The notes beneath the pieces were generated by a model that was not told where the DNA came from, ran no database searches, and saw only the letters and a program-made list of their open reading frames with translations. A DNA stretch of 64,000 nucleotides from Ahrensia sp. (lineage in GTDB: Bacteria; Pseudomonadota; Alphaproteobacteria; Rhizobiales; Rhizobiaceae): the NCBI GenBank assembly GCA_002698425.1, contig NZXU01000110.1, positions 44,809 through 108,808 on the forward strand, in the 5' to 3' direction. This document shows positions 54,655 through 63,351 of the stretch, piece after piece; positions within the stretch are counted from its first letter, which is position 1, and each line of letters starts with the position of its first letter. The position numbers and the translations under genes are program-made.

Positions 54655-55083
54655 ATGACCGAGAACAAGACAAAGCCCACTGACGAAAGCGTCGCCGGTT
54701 TTCTCGCGGCGGTAGAGCCTGAGCGCAGGCGGGCGGACGCGTTTGCGCTCGACGCCCTGTTCAGGCGCGTCACCGGCTGGCGTCCCCGCATGTGGGGTCC
54801 GTCGATGGTCGGCTACGGCTCCTATCACTATGTCTATGACAGCGGCCGCGAGGGCGATTTCCTCGCCACCGGATTCAGCCCGCGCAAGGCCAGTCTCGTC
54901 GTCTACATCATGCCGGGCTATGCCGATTTCAGCGGCATTCTCGAGCGGCTCGGCAAGCACAAGCTCGGCAAATCCTGTCTGTATATCAACAAGCTGTCCG
55001 ACATCGATGAATCGGTCCTCGAAGAGCTGATCCGCGCCGGCCTGGACGATCTCGGCGCCCGCTGGCCGGTCGAGCCGACCTGA
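54655..55083 (+). CDS. DUF1801 (YdhG/YjhG-like) protein
   Basis: 142 residues. The pattern SVAGFLAAVEPERRRADAFA, LFRRVTGWRPRMWGPSMVGY, YDSGREGDFLATGFSPRKAS, and KSCLYINKLSDIDESVLEEL identifies a DUF1801 domain. Function unknown; related folds bind small ligands. It follows cysK by 41 bases and may be co-transcribed with it. Confidence 0.85.
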   Translation: MTENKTKPTDESVAGFLAAVEPERRRADAFALDALFRRVTGWRPRMWGPSMVGYGSYHYVYDSGREGDFLATGFSPRKASLVVYIMPGYADFSGILERLGKHKLGKSCLYINKLSDIDESVLEELIRAGLDDLGARWPVEPT

Positions 55084-55235
55084 CAATGGGCGATGAGGAC
55101 CGCGCTTCCACGGTTGCCGCATCCGGCCTGTTCCAATCGTCCGTAGCAGGAGCGGATATGTCGCGCCCCGCCCCTATCGGAACGGACCGGTAACCGTTTA
55201 CGTTCTGTCGGGAACGTTTCCCGACAGGACGCCCC

Positions 55236-56045
55236 ATGCTCATACGCTTCGGCTACGACATCACCGTTTACTGCGAGCAGCCCACGCCGATGGTCTGCCT
55301 GATGGAAATCCGGCCCGAGCACCACGGCGACATGCCGGCGCCCGAACGGGTCGTCACGACGCCGCAGGTTCCGACGCACACCTATGTAGACATGTTCGGC
55401 AATGTCTGCCGCCGCTTCACCGCGCCGGCGGGCGATTTCTCGATCTGGGCGGACGGCGTCGTCACCGATCCGGGAACGGAAGACGAGGCTTTTCCCGGGG
55501 CCGAGGAAATCCCGGTCCCGGACCTGCCGGACGACTGTCTCGTCTATCTGCTGGGCAGCCGCTACTGCGAGACGGACCAGTTGAGCCAGATCGCCTGGGA
55601 CATGTTCGAACATGTCCCGCCGGGCTGGAGCCGCGTTCAGGCGATCTGCGACTTCGTCCACAACCACCTCGCCTTCGACTACATGAGGGCCCGCGCCACG
55701 CGCACCGCGCTGGAAGCATATCAGGAACGCGTCGGCGTCTGCCGCGACTTCGCGCATCTCGCGATCGCGCTCTGCCGCTGCATGAACATCCCCGCCCGCT
55801 ACGTGAACGGCCATCTGAGCGACATCGGCGTCGAGATTCTCAACCCGATGGATTTCTCCGCCTGGATGGAAGTCTATCTCGGCGGACAATGGCTGACCTT
55901 CGATCCGCGCAACAACCGCCCGCGCATCGGCCGCATCCTCGTCGCCCGCGGCCGCGACGCCGCCGACGTGCCCCTGATCAACTCCTTCGGCCCGCATGAA
56001 CTGAAGGCGTTCCGCGTCTGGACCTACGACGCGACGGACGAATAG
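55236..56045 (+). CDS. Transglutaminase-like family protein
   Basis: 269 residues. An N-terminal beta domain (MLIRFGYDITVYCEQPTPMV) precedes the papain-like core: AYQERVGVCRDFAHLAIALC contains the nucleophile Cys, ARYVNGHLSDIGVEILNPMD, and AWMEVYLGGQWLTFDPRNNR carries the Trp-Asp region. In the segment MDFSAWMEVY the position where many family members have His (xHAW) is Ser, which may be a subfamily trait or loss of classical activity. Not in an operon; the stop is 7 bases from the convergent DMG dehydrogenase-like gene. Confidence 0.85.
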   Translation: MLIRFGYDITVYCEQPTPMVCLMEIRPEHHGDMPAPERVVTTPQVPTHTYVDMFGNVCRRFTAPAGDFSIWADGVVTDPGTEDEAFPGAEEIPVPDLPDDCLVYLLGSRYCETDQLSQIAWDMFEHVPPGWSRVQAICDFVHNHLAFDYMRARATRTALEAYQERVGVCRDFAHLAIALCRCMNIPARYVNGHLSDIGVEILNPMDFSAWMEVYLGGQWLTFDPRNNRPRIGRILVARGRDAADVPLINSFGPHELKAFRVWTYDATDE

Positions 56046-56052
56046 GCGCCGC

Positions 56053-58626
56053 CTAACCCCGCATCCTCTCCCCGCTCGGATCGAACGGCGGCTCCACCGC
56101 GATCTTTGCCGGACAGCGCTTGCCCAGAATCTCGATCTCGAACAGTCCTTCCTCCGCCTTTTCCGCCAGCGCGGCAGGCACATAGCCTTGCGCCATAGAG
56201 GCTTCGACGCCATGCGCGTAGCCGCCGGACGTTACCCATCCAACCACCCGCCAGTCGCCGTCGGCGATGCCGCGCACCGAAGCGGCGCCGTAATCGCCTT
56301 CCGACGATCCCGCGTCCTTGCCGTCCGGTCCTATCCTGGTCGGGCCATGACCGTGCGGCGCGTCGACCGTGCCGTAATCCGTGTCGCCGACCTTGGCCCA
56401 GATCGGCTCGTCGGCAATCACGTCGGCGTCCTCTGCGTCGACGATCATGGAGACGCGCCGCAGCTTCGGCCCGTCCGCCTTCTCCTTCGCCGCCTGTTCG
56501 CGGCCGATAAAGTCGTTCTTGTCGAGCTTCACGAAGCGGTCCATCGATCCTTCGAACGGCCCGTAGATCGGCCGCAACTCGTGGCCCCAGGTCGGGAAGT
56601 TCTTTTCGAGCCGCATCGACAGCAGCGCCCGCATGCCGAAATCGGCGATGCCGAATTCCTCGCCCGCCGCCTTGATGGCCAGATAGACCTGCCGCTCATA
56701 AGCCGGCGCCATCCAGAGCTCGTAGCCGAGATCGCCGGTATAGGTGATCCGGTTGACCATGCAGGGCGCGCCCGCCACCGCCATCTCGCGGAAATCCATG
56801 AAACGGAAGGTGTCCTTCGAGATGTCCTCGTCGACCAGCTTTTCCAGCACCGCCCGGCTCTTCGGCCCGGCGATGGAGAGGCCGACCAGCGTCTGGTCGA
56901 AGCGGTGGATCGATACCGAGCCGTCGTCCGGCATCTGCGCCTCGAACCAGCGCATGTGATAGCGCTGCGCCGCCGACGAGCCCCACACCATGAAGCGCTC
57001 GTCGCCGTCCTTGGCGATGGTGAAGTCGCCGATCAGCTTGCCGAACTCGTTCAGCATCGGAGACAAAACAATGCGGCCGGTCTTCGGCATGCGGTTGGTC
57101 AGGATGCGGTTGAGAAAATCCTCCGCTCCCGGCCCGCTGACCTCGTATTTCGCGAAATTGGCGATTTCGGTGACGCCGACGCGCTCGCGCACCGCCTTCA
57201 CTTCCGCGCCGACATGGGCGAAATCGTTCGAGCGGTGGAAGGAGACGACGTCATGCGCCTCTTCTCTCGAAGGCGCGAACCAGAGCGGCGTCTCCAGCCC
57301 CCACGAATCGCCCATCACCGCGTTCTGGCCGACCATGATGTCGTAGAGCGGCGTCGTCTGGGCGGGGCGCGCCGCCGGCAGTTCCTCGTTCGGAAAGCGG
57401 ATCGAAAAGCGCCGCGAATAGTTCTCGCGCACCTTGGCGTTGGTGTAGCGCAGCGTCGCCCACTCGCCGAAACGCGAGACGTCCATGCCCCAGACGTCCG
57501 CGCCCGGATCGCCCTCGGTCATCCAGTTCGCCAGCGTCAGCCCGACGCCGCCGCCTTGGCTGAAGCCCGCCATCACGGCGCAGGCCGACCAGAAATTGGT
57601 CAGGCCCGGCACCGGCCCGACCAGCGGGTTCCCGTCCGGTGCGAAGGTGAACGGCCCGTTGATGATCTGCTTGATGCCCGCCTGCTCCAGCGCCGGGAAG
57701 TGCCGGAACCCAACCTCCAGCGACGGCGTGATCCGGTCGATGTCCGGTTGCAGCAATTCATGGCCGAAATCCCACGGCGTCTTCACCGGCGACCACGGCA
57801 CGCAGGCCTTCTCGTAGGTTCCGAGCAAAAGCCCCTTGCGCTCCTGGCGCGTGTAGATCTCGCCCTTGAAGTCGATGACATGGCAGAGCTCGCGCCCCGT
57901 CGCCTCGTTATGCGCGACCACCTCCGGCATGTCCTCGGTCAGGAGATACATGTGCTCCATCGCCAGCACCGGCAGTTCCAGCCCGACCATGCGGCCGATT
58001 TCTCGCGCCCACAGCCCGCCCGCATTGACGACATGCTCGGCCTTCACCGTGCCCCGCTCGGTCACCACGTTCCACGTGCCGTCCGCCTCCTGCGTCAGTT
58101 CCTTCACCGGGTTGCGCAGGACGATCTCCGCGCCCAGCATCCGCGCCGCCTTGGCATAGGCATGCGTGGTGCCGGAAGGGTCGAGATGGCCTTCAACCGG
58201 ATCCCACAACGCCCCGACGAAATTCGTCTCGTCCATGATCGGGAACATCGCCTTCGCTTCGGAGGGCGTGACCAGTTCCGTGTCCATGCCGAGATAGCGG
58301 CACTTGGCGTGCACCTGCCGCAGGAAGTCCATCCGCTCCGGCGTATCGGCCATCTGGAAGCCGCCGACGAGATGCAGCGAACAGGACTGGCCGGTCAGCT
58401 TCTCCAGCTCCTCGTAGAGCGAGATCGTGTAGGCCTGAAGCTTCGCGACGTTCGGGTCGCCGTTCAGCGTGTGGAAGCCGCCCGCCGCGTGCCATGTCGA
58501 GCCGGAGGTCAGCTCCGACCGCTCGATCAGCATGATGTCGGTCCAGCCGGCCTTGGCCAGGTGATACAGCACCGAGCAGCCGACCACCCCGCCCCCGATG
58601 ACAACCACACGTGTTTCAGTTTTCAT
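56053..58626 (-). CDS. Dimethylglycine/sarcosine dehydrogenase-like FAD protein with GcvT-type folate domain
   Basis: 857 residues. Residues 1-400 are a DAO-type flavoprotein: VVVIGGGVVGCSVLYHLAKA, then LTSGSTWHAAGGFHTLN, where the His in STWHAAG matches the flavin-attaching His of dimethylglycine dehydrogenase. Residues 480-840 are a GcvT/aminomethyltransferase-like domain (VAGAPCMVNRITYTGDLGYE) with a C-terminal barrel that binds tetrahydrofolate and captures the C1 unit. ATG at 58626 overlaps the preceding gene's stop (ATGA). The enzyme should oxidatively demethylate an N-methyl amine such as dimethylglycine. Confidence 0.88.
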   Translation of the reverse strand: MKTETRVVVIGGGVVGCSVLYHLAKAGWTDIMLIERSELTSGSTWHAAGGFHTLNGDPNVAKLQAYTISLYEELEKLTGQSCSLHLVGGFQMADTPERMDFLRQVHAKCRYLGMDTELVTPSEAKAMFPIMDETNFVGALWDPVEGHLDPSGTTHAYAKAARMLGAEIVLRNPVKELTQEADGTWNVVTERGTVKAEHVVNAGGLWAREIGRMVGLELPVLAMEHMYLLTEDMPEVVAHNEATGRELCHVIDFKGEIYTRQERKGLLLGTYEKACVPWSPVKTPWDFGHELLQPDIDRITPSLEVGFRHFPALEQAGIKQIINGPFTFAPDGNPLVGPVPGLTNFWSACAVMAGFSQGGGVGLTLANWMTEGDPGADVWGMDVSRFGEWATLRYTNAKVRENYSRRFSIRFPNEELPAARPAQTTPLYDIMVGQNAVMGDSWGLETPLWFAPSREEAHDVVSFHRSNDFAHVGAEVKAVRERVGVTEIANFAKYEVSGPGAEDFLNRILTNRMPKTGRIVLSPMLNEFGKLIGDFTIAKDGDERFMVWGSSAAQRYHMRWFEAQMPDDGSVSIHRFDQTLVGLSIAGPKSRAVLEKLVDEDISKDTFRFMDFREMAVAGAPCMVNRITYTGDLGYELWMAPAYERQVYLAIKAAGEEFGIADFGMRALLSMRLEKNFPTWGHELRPIYGPFEGSMDRFVKLDKNDFIGREQAAKEKADGPKLRRVSMIVDAEDADVIADEPIWAKVGDTDYGTVDAPHGHGPTRIGPDGKDAGSSEGDYGAASVRGIADGDWRVVGWVTSGGYAHGVEASMAQGYVPAALAEKAEEGLFEIEILGKRCPAKIAVEPPFDPSGERMRG

Positions 58627-59741
58627 GCCTGTTCCCCTTGTTGCGTCGCCAGCCGGTCCGGCACCATCACCAGCTTGCCGGGATAGCGCTTGGCGATGAA
58701 ATCGGTCTGCGCATCGGCGACCTGTGAGAAGCCGTAAACCTTCGAGACAACCGGCCGGATTTCCCCGCGCTCGATATAGGTTACGAGGTTTTCGAAGACG
58801 CTTTTCGGCTGGTAAGTGCTGCCAGCCAGCGTCAAGTCGTGGAGATAGAGCGTGCGCAGATCGATCTCGCAGATCGGCCCGCCGATCGCCCCGGCCGTCA
58901 CATAGCGGCCGCCGCGCCGAAGGCAGGCAATCAGCGACGGCCATTGCGGCCCCGCAACCAGATCGACCACGACATCCACCGCCATCTCGCCGACCGCCTC
59001 GATGAGGTCGTCGCCCCGGTCCAAAAGCCGCTCCGCGCCGAGGCCGGCCACGAAATCGTGCTTCGACTGCGACGCGACCGCGATGACCCGCGCGCCGCGC
59101 CGCTTTGCGAGTTGCACCGCTGCCGAGCCGACCCCGCCCGATGCACCCGTGATCAGCACCGTCTCGCCCTCGCCAAGCCCGATCCTATCCAGCATGTTCT
59201 CCGCCGTCGAATAGGCGCAGGGAAACGAGGCCAGCTGGACATCGGTGAGGTCGCTGTCGATCGCCAGCGTCATCTCGGACTTCGCCACCGCATATTCGGC
59301 GAAGCCGCCGTCGAAATCGGCGCCGAAGGTTTCGATCCTCAGCCCGCCCTCGTCAGGCGCCTGCGGCTGCATCGATTGTACCAGCACCCGCTCGCCGATC
59401 CGCTTCTCGTCCACGCTGGAGCCGACGGCGACGATCCGGCCGCAGACATCCGCGCCCTGGATGCGCGGCAGGTCAAGCGCCGCGCCCGACCAGCTGGACT
59501 GCGCGGTATCCACCTCACCGAACCCGTCAGAAGCGCCTTCCTCAGTGCCGCCCGTCACGGATTTCGCGTACCAACCCGTGCGCGTGTTGATGTCGGTGTT
59601 ATTGACGCCGGCCGCGCCGACCTCGATCAGCACCTCGCCCCCGCCTGGAACCGGCACCGGGTGGTCGTCGACCACCTTGAGCTTGTCGAGGCCGCCATAG
59701 CCCGTCAGCAGTATGCATTGCATCCTATCGCGAATGGCCAT
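58623..59741 (-). CDS. Zn-less MDR-family alcohol dehydrogenase / quinone oxidoreductase
   Basis: 372 residues of the medium-chain reductase family. N-terminal GroES-like domain (GGEVLIEVGAAGVNNTDINT, IQGADVCGRIVAVGSSVDEK), Rossmann domain with VLITGASGGVGSAAVQLAKR (AxGGVG motif for NADPH) and C-terminal VVSKVYGFSQVADAQTDFIA. The Cys/His zinc ligands are not evident, so it resembles quinone oxidoreductases. It is coupled to mttB (1-base overlap) and the DMG dehydrogenase-like gene (4-base overlap). Confidence 0.88.
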   Translation of the reverse strand: MAIRDRMQCILLTGYGGLDKLKVVDDHPVPVPGGGEVLIEVGAAGVNNTDINTRTGWYAKSVTGGTEEGASDGFGEVDTAQSSWSGAALDLPRIQGADVCGRIVAVGSSVDEKRIGERVLVQSMQPQAPDEGGLRIETFGADFDGGFAEYAVAKSEMTLAIDSDLTDVQLASFPCAYSTAENMLDRIGLGEGETVLITGASGGVGSAAVQLAKRRGARVIAVASQSKHDFVAGLGAERLLDRGDDLIEAVGEMAVDVVVDLVAGPQWPSLIACLRRGGRYVTAGAIGGPICEIDLRTLYLHDLTLAGSTYQPKSVFENLVTYIERGEIRPVVSKVYGFSQVADAQTDFIAKRYPGKLVMVPDRLATQQGEQA

Positions 59742-61378
59742 CAGAAATCCGTCGGCGCCCCGCCTTCGGCCTTGCGCTTCTCCACGAAGGCCTCCAGCTC
59801 CTCGCGGATGGCGGCGTCCATCGGCGGCTCCTCATATTCGGCGAGGATGGCCTTGCCGACCCTGTTGGCCCGCTCCACGGTCGTCACCGCGCCGCGCTCC
59901 TCCCAGTTCTCGTAGTTCGACCAGTCGGACAGGAATGGCGCGTAGAAGGCTGTTTCGTAACGGTCCTGCGTGTGCTGGATGCCGAAGAAATGGCCGCCCG
60001 GCCCGACCTCGCGGATTGCCTCGACCGCGACATCCTCCGGCCCGGTCGACATCGGCGTCATGTAGGCGATGAACTGCTGCAGCACCTCGCAATCCATGAC
60101 GAACTTCTCGAAGGAGGCGCACAAGCCGCCCTCCAGCCAGCCAGCCGCGTGGTAGACCATGTTGGTGCCGGAGGTGACGGCCGCCCACATGGACATCATC
60201 GATTCCCAGGTCGCCTGGTTGTCGGGCGTGTTCGCCGCGCAAGTGTTGGAGGCGCGAAGCGGCAGGCCGTAGAACCGAGCCAGCTGCCCCGTCATCTGCG
60301 TCGCGCGCACATAGTCAGGGGTGCCGAACGCCGGCGCGCCCGTCTTCATGTCGACATTGGAGGTAAAGGTGCCGATGCCGACGCCGATCCCCGGCCTTAT
60401 GATCTGCAGCAGCACGATCGCCGCCAGCGCTTCCGCGATCGACTGCGTCACCGCGCCCACCATCGTCACCGGCGCCATCGCGCCGGCCAGCGTGAACGGC
60501 GTCACGATCGTCGGCTGGCCGCGTCTGGCAAGCCGCATCGCCCCGTCCAGCATCGGCCAGTCATGCTTCAGCGGCGAGGTCGAGTTGATATTGGTATACA
60601 TGCGCGGTGTCGCGTCGAACTCGGCGTGCGAAAGCCCGCCCGCGATGCGCACCATCTCCATCACGTCCTCGATGCGTTCCGGCCCCAGCGCATAGGCATG
60701 CGCGACCTTGTCGGTCAGTGTCAGCTTGTCGAACAGGCAGTCGAGATGGCGCACGGAAGGGTGGATATCCAGCGGCTCCACCGGGTAGCCGCCGGCGAAA
60801 TGGATACAGTTGAAATATTGCAGCAGCTTCAGGAATTCCCGGTAATCGGCCCGGTTGCCCGTCCGCCGCCCGCGCTCGATGTCGGAACAGTTGGGCGGCG
60901 ACGAGATGTTGCCGAACACCATGTGGCGCCCGCCAATCGTGATCTTGCGGTCAGGATTGCGCGGCGTCAGCGTGAATTCCGACGGCGCCCTGCCCACCAT
61001 CTCCATGACGAGATCGCGGCCCATCCGCACATTCTCGCCGTCGACGATACAGCCCGCGTCGCGCAGGATCGCCACCGCGTCCGGATGCAGGAACTCGATG
61101 CCGATTTCCTCCAGCACCCGCATCGCGCCATTGTGGATCGCATCGACCCCTTCCGGCGGCAGCGGCTCGGTCGGATGATCGATGTTGATGACGTCGGTCC
61201 AGGGCAGTTGCCGGATCGCCGCGCCGCCGCGCCGCGCATTCGCCGCGCGCCCGCCGCGCTTCCTCAGCCGCGACGGCGCATCCGCCGGAACCGCCCCGGC
61301 CAGCGCTTCCGCGATCAGCGGGTCTGTCGGCGTTTCGGGCTTGGGCGTTTCGGACTTTGGCGGGTCTTCGCTGTCCAT
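59741..61378 (-). CDS. Trimethylamine methyltransferase (MttB) superfamily protein, non-pyrrolysine
   Basis: 545 residues. The MttB fold is recognisable from VDAIHNGAMRVLEEIGIEFL, PEPxDIHP-like YPVEPLDIHPSVRHLDCLFD, YTNINSTSPLKHDWPMLDGA, VTPFTLAGAMAPVTMVGAVT, and GAPAFGTPDYVRATQMTGQL. The frame has no internal TAG, so it lacks the pyrrolysine of true trimethylamine enzymes; the closest characterised relatives, such as MtgB, demethylate glycine betaine. The start is set at ATG 61378 because GGAGG lies 5 bases before it; upstream ATGs at 61417 and 61405 lack one. No corrinoid protein is nearby. Confidence 0.88.
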   Translation of the reverse strand: MDSEDPPKSETPKPETPTDPLIAEALAGAVPADAPSRLRKRGGRAANARRGGAAIRQLPWTDVINIDHPTEPLPPEGVDAIHNGAMRVLEEIGIEFLHPDAVAILRDAGCIVDGENVRMGRDLVMEMVGRAPSEFTLTPRNPDRKITIGGRHMVFGNISSPPNCSDIERGRRTGNRADYREFLKLLQYFNCIHFAGGYPVEPLDIHPSVRHLDCLFDKLTLTDKVAHAYALGPERIEDVMEMVRIAGGLSHAEFDATPRMYTNINSTSPLKHDWPMLDGAMRLARRGQPTIVTPFTLAGAMAPVTMVGAVTQSIAEALAAIVLLQIIRPGIGVGIGTFTSNVDMKTGAPAFGTPDYVRATQMTGQLARFYGLPLRASNTCAANTPDNQATWESMMSMWAAVTSGTNMVYHAAGWLEGGLCASFEKFVMDCEVLQQFIAYMTPMSTGPEDVAVEAIREVGPGGHFFGIQHTQDRYETAFYAPFLSDWSNYENWEERGAVTTVERANRVGKAILAEYEEPPMDAAIREELEAFVEKRKAEGGAPTDF

Positions 61379-61654
61379 GCGGTCCTCCGGCGTCGAGCTC
61401 GCCATATGAAACCGCATTTGAAACCCGCGATACCCCCGTTTGCGACCGATCAGCTAGGCGATGCGACATTCCATGTCGCTCTTACCCAAGGGCAGGAAGC
61501 GGGAACGCACCCCCTCTCTCCCCTTGTGAAAGAGAAAGCCTTTTTTCGCATTTTGGCGGGCGCAGCCCGGCTAAGTGCCTGGAAAAGGCAAGTGACGGGG
61601 TCGGGATGGCAGTGAAGCAACTCGCAGCCGCGCCGTAATGTCCGCCTTACTGGC
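61379..61654. other. Intergenic region with degenerate repeat remnant
   Basis: 276 bases between mttB and a small secreted protein. It holds a CCCCCTCTCTCCCC stretch with AGAGAAAG near 61509-61540, a possible decayed relative of the palindromic repeat. No gene or clear promoter recognised. Confidence 0.4.
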
Positions 61655-61801
61655 CTAGTGGCAGTGGACCTGCCCGGTCTTGCTCTCCATGTGGCAACAT
61701 TGGCCGGGTGGCGAGCTTTTTCGGCAGCCGCCACCATGGGCATAAGCCGCTGTCGTGGATACGACTGAAAAAAGAACGAGAAGCGGAATAATAACTCGCA
61801 T
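61655..61801 (-). CDS. 48-residue secreted His/Cys-rich mini-protein (YHYH-like)
   Basis: From ATG at 61801 (GAGG 10 bases upstream) to TAG at 61655 the minus strand encodes MRVIIPLLVLFSVVSTTAAY then AHGGGCRKSSPPGQCCHMES and KTGQVHCH. The first 21 residues are a signal peptide; the remaining 27 have 4 Cys and 4 His and end in VHCH, as in the small YHYH-type proteins. The pattern suggests a secreted metal-binding peptide; function is not known. It is too short to appear in usual ORF lists. Confidence 0.75.
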   Translation of the reverse strand: MRVIIPLLVLFSVVSTTAAYAHGGGCRKSSPPGQCCHMESKTGQVHCH

Positions 61802-62051
61802 TTCAAGCCTCGCTGAAAATTTATTTAGCAAACAATCCCACTACTGCGAGTTCAAAACAATGAATAAGCGCCATTTTGATTAATGCGAAGACAATTCAGC
61901 AAACATAAACTTGCCGCTCGACGGCACTTGCTTGATTCCTTTCAGCACCCTGTTCGATAACGACGCCCCCGGGAACCCGCCACCCCCTCGCGCGTTTTCC
62001 TGCGGTAGGCAGCGGGACCTCCCCCGCGCTCATCCCGAAAAGGAGATCGTC

Positions 62052-62132
62052 ATGCGTGCAATCGGTTTGTGGCTTCTCGGCGTTCCGATCTGGCTCGTCA
62101 TCATCCTGGCCGTCTTCACGGACTGGGTCTGA
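62052..62132 (+). CDS. 26-residue single-pass membrane miniprotein
   Basis: MRAIGLWLLGVPIWLVIILA followed by VFTDWV: one hydrophobic helix with little else. AAGGAG is 8 bases before the ATG at 62052. The preceding frame-extension (to 61911) has no start support. Similar tiny membrane peptides occur in alphaproteobacteria; function is unknown. Confidence 0.6.
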   Translation: MRAIGLWLLGVPIWLVIILAVFTDWV

Positions 62133-62205
62133 TCAGCGTGACGGGGCGCGGCCCCGCCTTGCCGCCTCGGCTGCCCGCGGAATACCATCGCGCGATGGAG
62201 CCGCG

Positions 62206-63195
62206 ATGACGCATCAATATATCCAGGTTGTTGTCCCGAAGGACGCCGTCGACAAGGTCATCGAGATCGGCGAATGCGAGGGCGTGTCGCTGGCCGGCGT
62301 CTCGGCCCCCAAGGGTCCGGTGCGCACCGTCGCCTTCCTTTCCTCCAACAAGGCGCAGCAGAAGCTGCTCGACGATCTGCAGGGCGAACTGCAGGACACG
62401 GAGGACTGGAAGATCGCCATCTCTCCGCTCGATGCCGTCGTGTCCACGAAGCGCGAGGAAAAGGAGGACGAGAGCGAGGCCGAGATTTCCGAGACGCGCG
62501 AGGAATTGCTGACGCAGATTTCCCGCAACGCCGCGCTGACGCCGACCTATCTGCTGTTGGTGGCCATCTCGGCCGTCGTCGCCGCGCTCGGCATGATCAA
62601 GGGCGACGTCGCCGTCATCGTCGGCGCCATGGTGATCGCCCCCCTGCTCGGTCCGGTTCTCGGCGCCATCCTGGGCGTGACGCTCGGCGAGAAGGATCTG
62701 CTGTTTCGCGGGCTGAAGGCCGGCATCGCCGGCAATCTCCTCGCCATCCTCATCGGCGCGGTGCTGGGCGTCGCCCTGCCCTTCGATACATCCGCCAGCG
62801 AACTCGCCGCGCGCGCCTCGGTCGGCTTCGAGACCATCGCGCTGGCGCTTGCCTCCGGCGTCGCCGCCGCCTTGTCGCTGACGGCGGGCGCGGCCTCGGT
62901 GCTGGTCGGCGTCATGGTCGCCGTCGCGCTGATGCCGCCCGCCACCGCCATCGGCCTCTTCCTCGGCAAGATGGAATGGTTGATGGCCGGCGATGCGCTG
63001 CTGCTGCTCGCCGTCAACCTGACCTCGATCCAGTTTTCCGGCCAGATCGTCTTCCTTTTGCGCGGGGTCAAGCCGCGCACCCGCTACCGCCAGGCCAAGG
63101 TCCGCCAGGCAATCCGCCTGTCGCTCGCCGTCTCCGGCGTGCTGCTCGCCATCCTCGCCGCCCTGATCGCCTGGCAGGTCTTCCGGTCAAACTGA
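62206..63195 (+). CDS. TIGR00341/DUF389 family membrane protein
   Basis: 329 residues. The soluble N-terminal part (about 1-100) precedes LTPTYLLLVAISAVVAALGM, DVAVIVGAMVIAPLLGPVLG and five further helices with the conserved P-L-L-G-P membrane hairpin of DUF389. Function of the family is not known; a membrane channel or transporter is possible. It lies 74 bases after the small membrane peptide gene, on the same strand. Confidence 0.87.
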   Translation: MTHQYIQVVVPKDAVDKVIEIGECEGVSLAGVSAPKGPVRTVAFLSSNKAQQKLLDDLQGELQDTEDWKIAISPLDAVVSTKREEKEDESEAEISETREELLTQISRNAALTPTYLLLVAISAVVAALGMIKGDVAVIVGAMVIAPLLGPVLGAILGVTLGEKDLLFRGLKAGIAGNLLAILIGAVLGVALPFDTSASELAARASVGFETIALALASGVAAALSLTAGAASVLVGVMVAVALMPPATAIGLFLGKMEWLMAGDALLLLAVNLTSIQFSGQIVFLLRGVKPRTRYRQAKVRQAIRLSLAVSGVLLAILAALIAWQVFRSN

Positions 63196-63351
63196 ACCGG
63201 CATCCGGTGGATATCCCTTCGCCGAAAACCCGGCGCGCGGGGCGTTGCGCAGAAATCTGTCCACCGCCCCGGTAGCCGCCCCTATCCTTGACGGGCCCGC
63301 CAGCGACGAGCCTGCGAGGAGCTTGAGGGCGGGACAAAGGAGGTTACGGAG

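Noticed and set aside
59741..61378. Pyrrolysine-containing MttB
   Set aside because: No in-frame TAG anywhere in the gene.
61450..61806. 118-codon minus-strand ORF over the YHYH-like gene
   Set aside because: Different frame; basic, non-family translation. The overlapping 48-codon frame has a signal peptide, ribosome binding site and conserved-looking Cys/His pattern.
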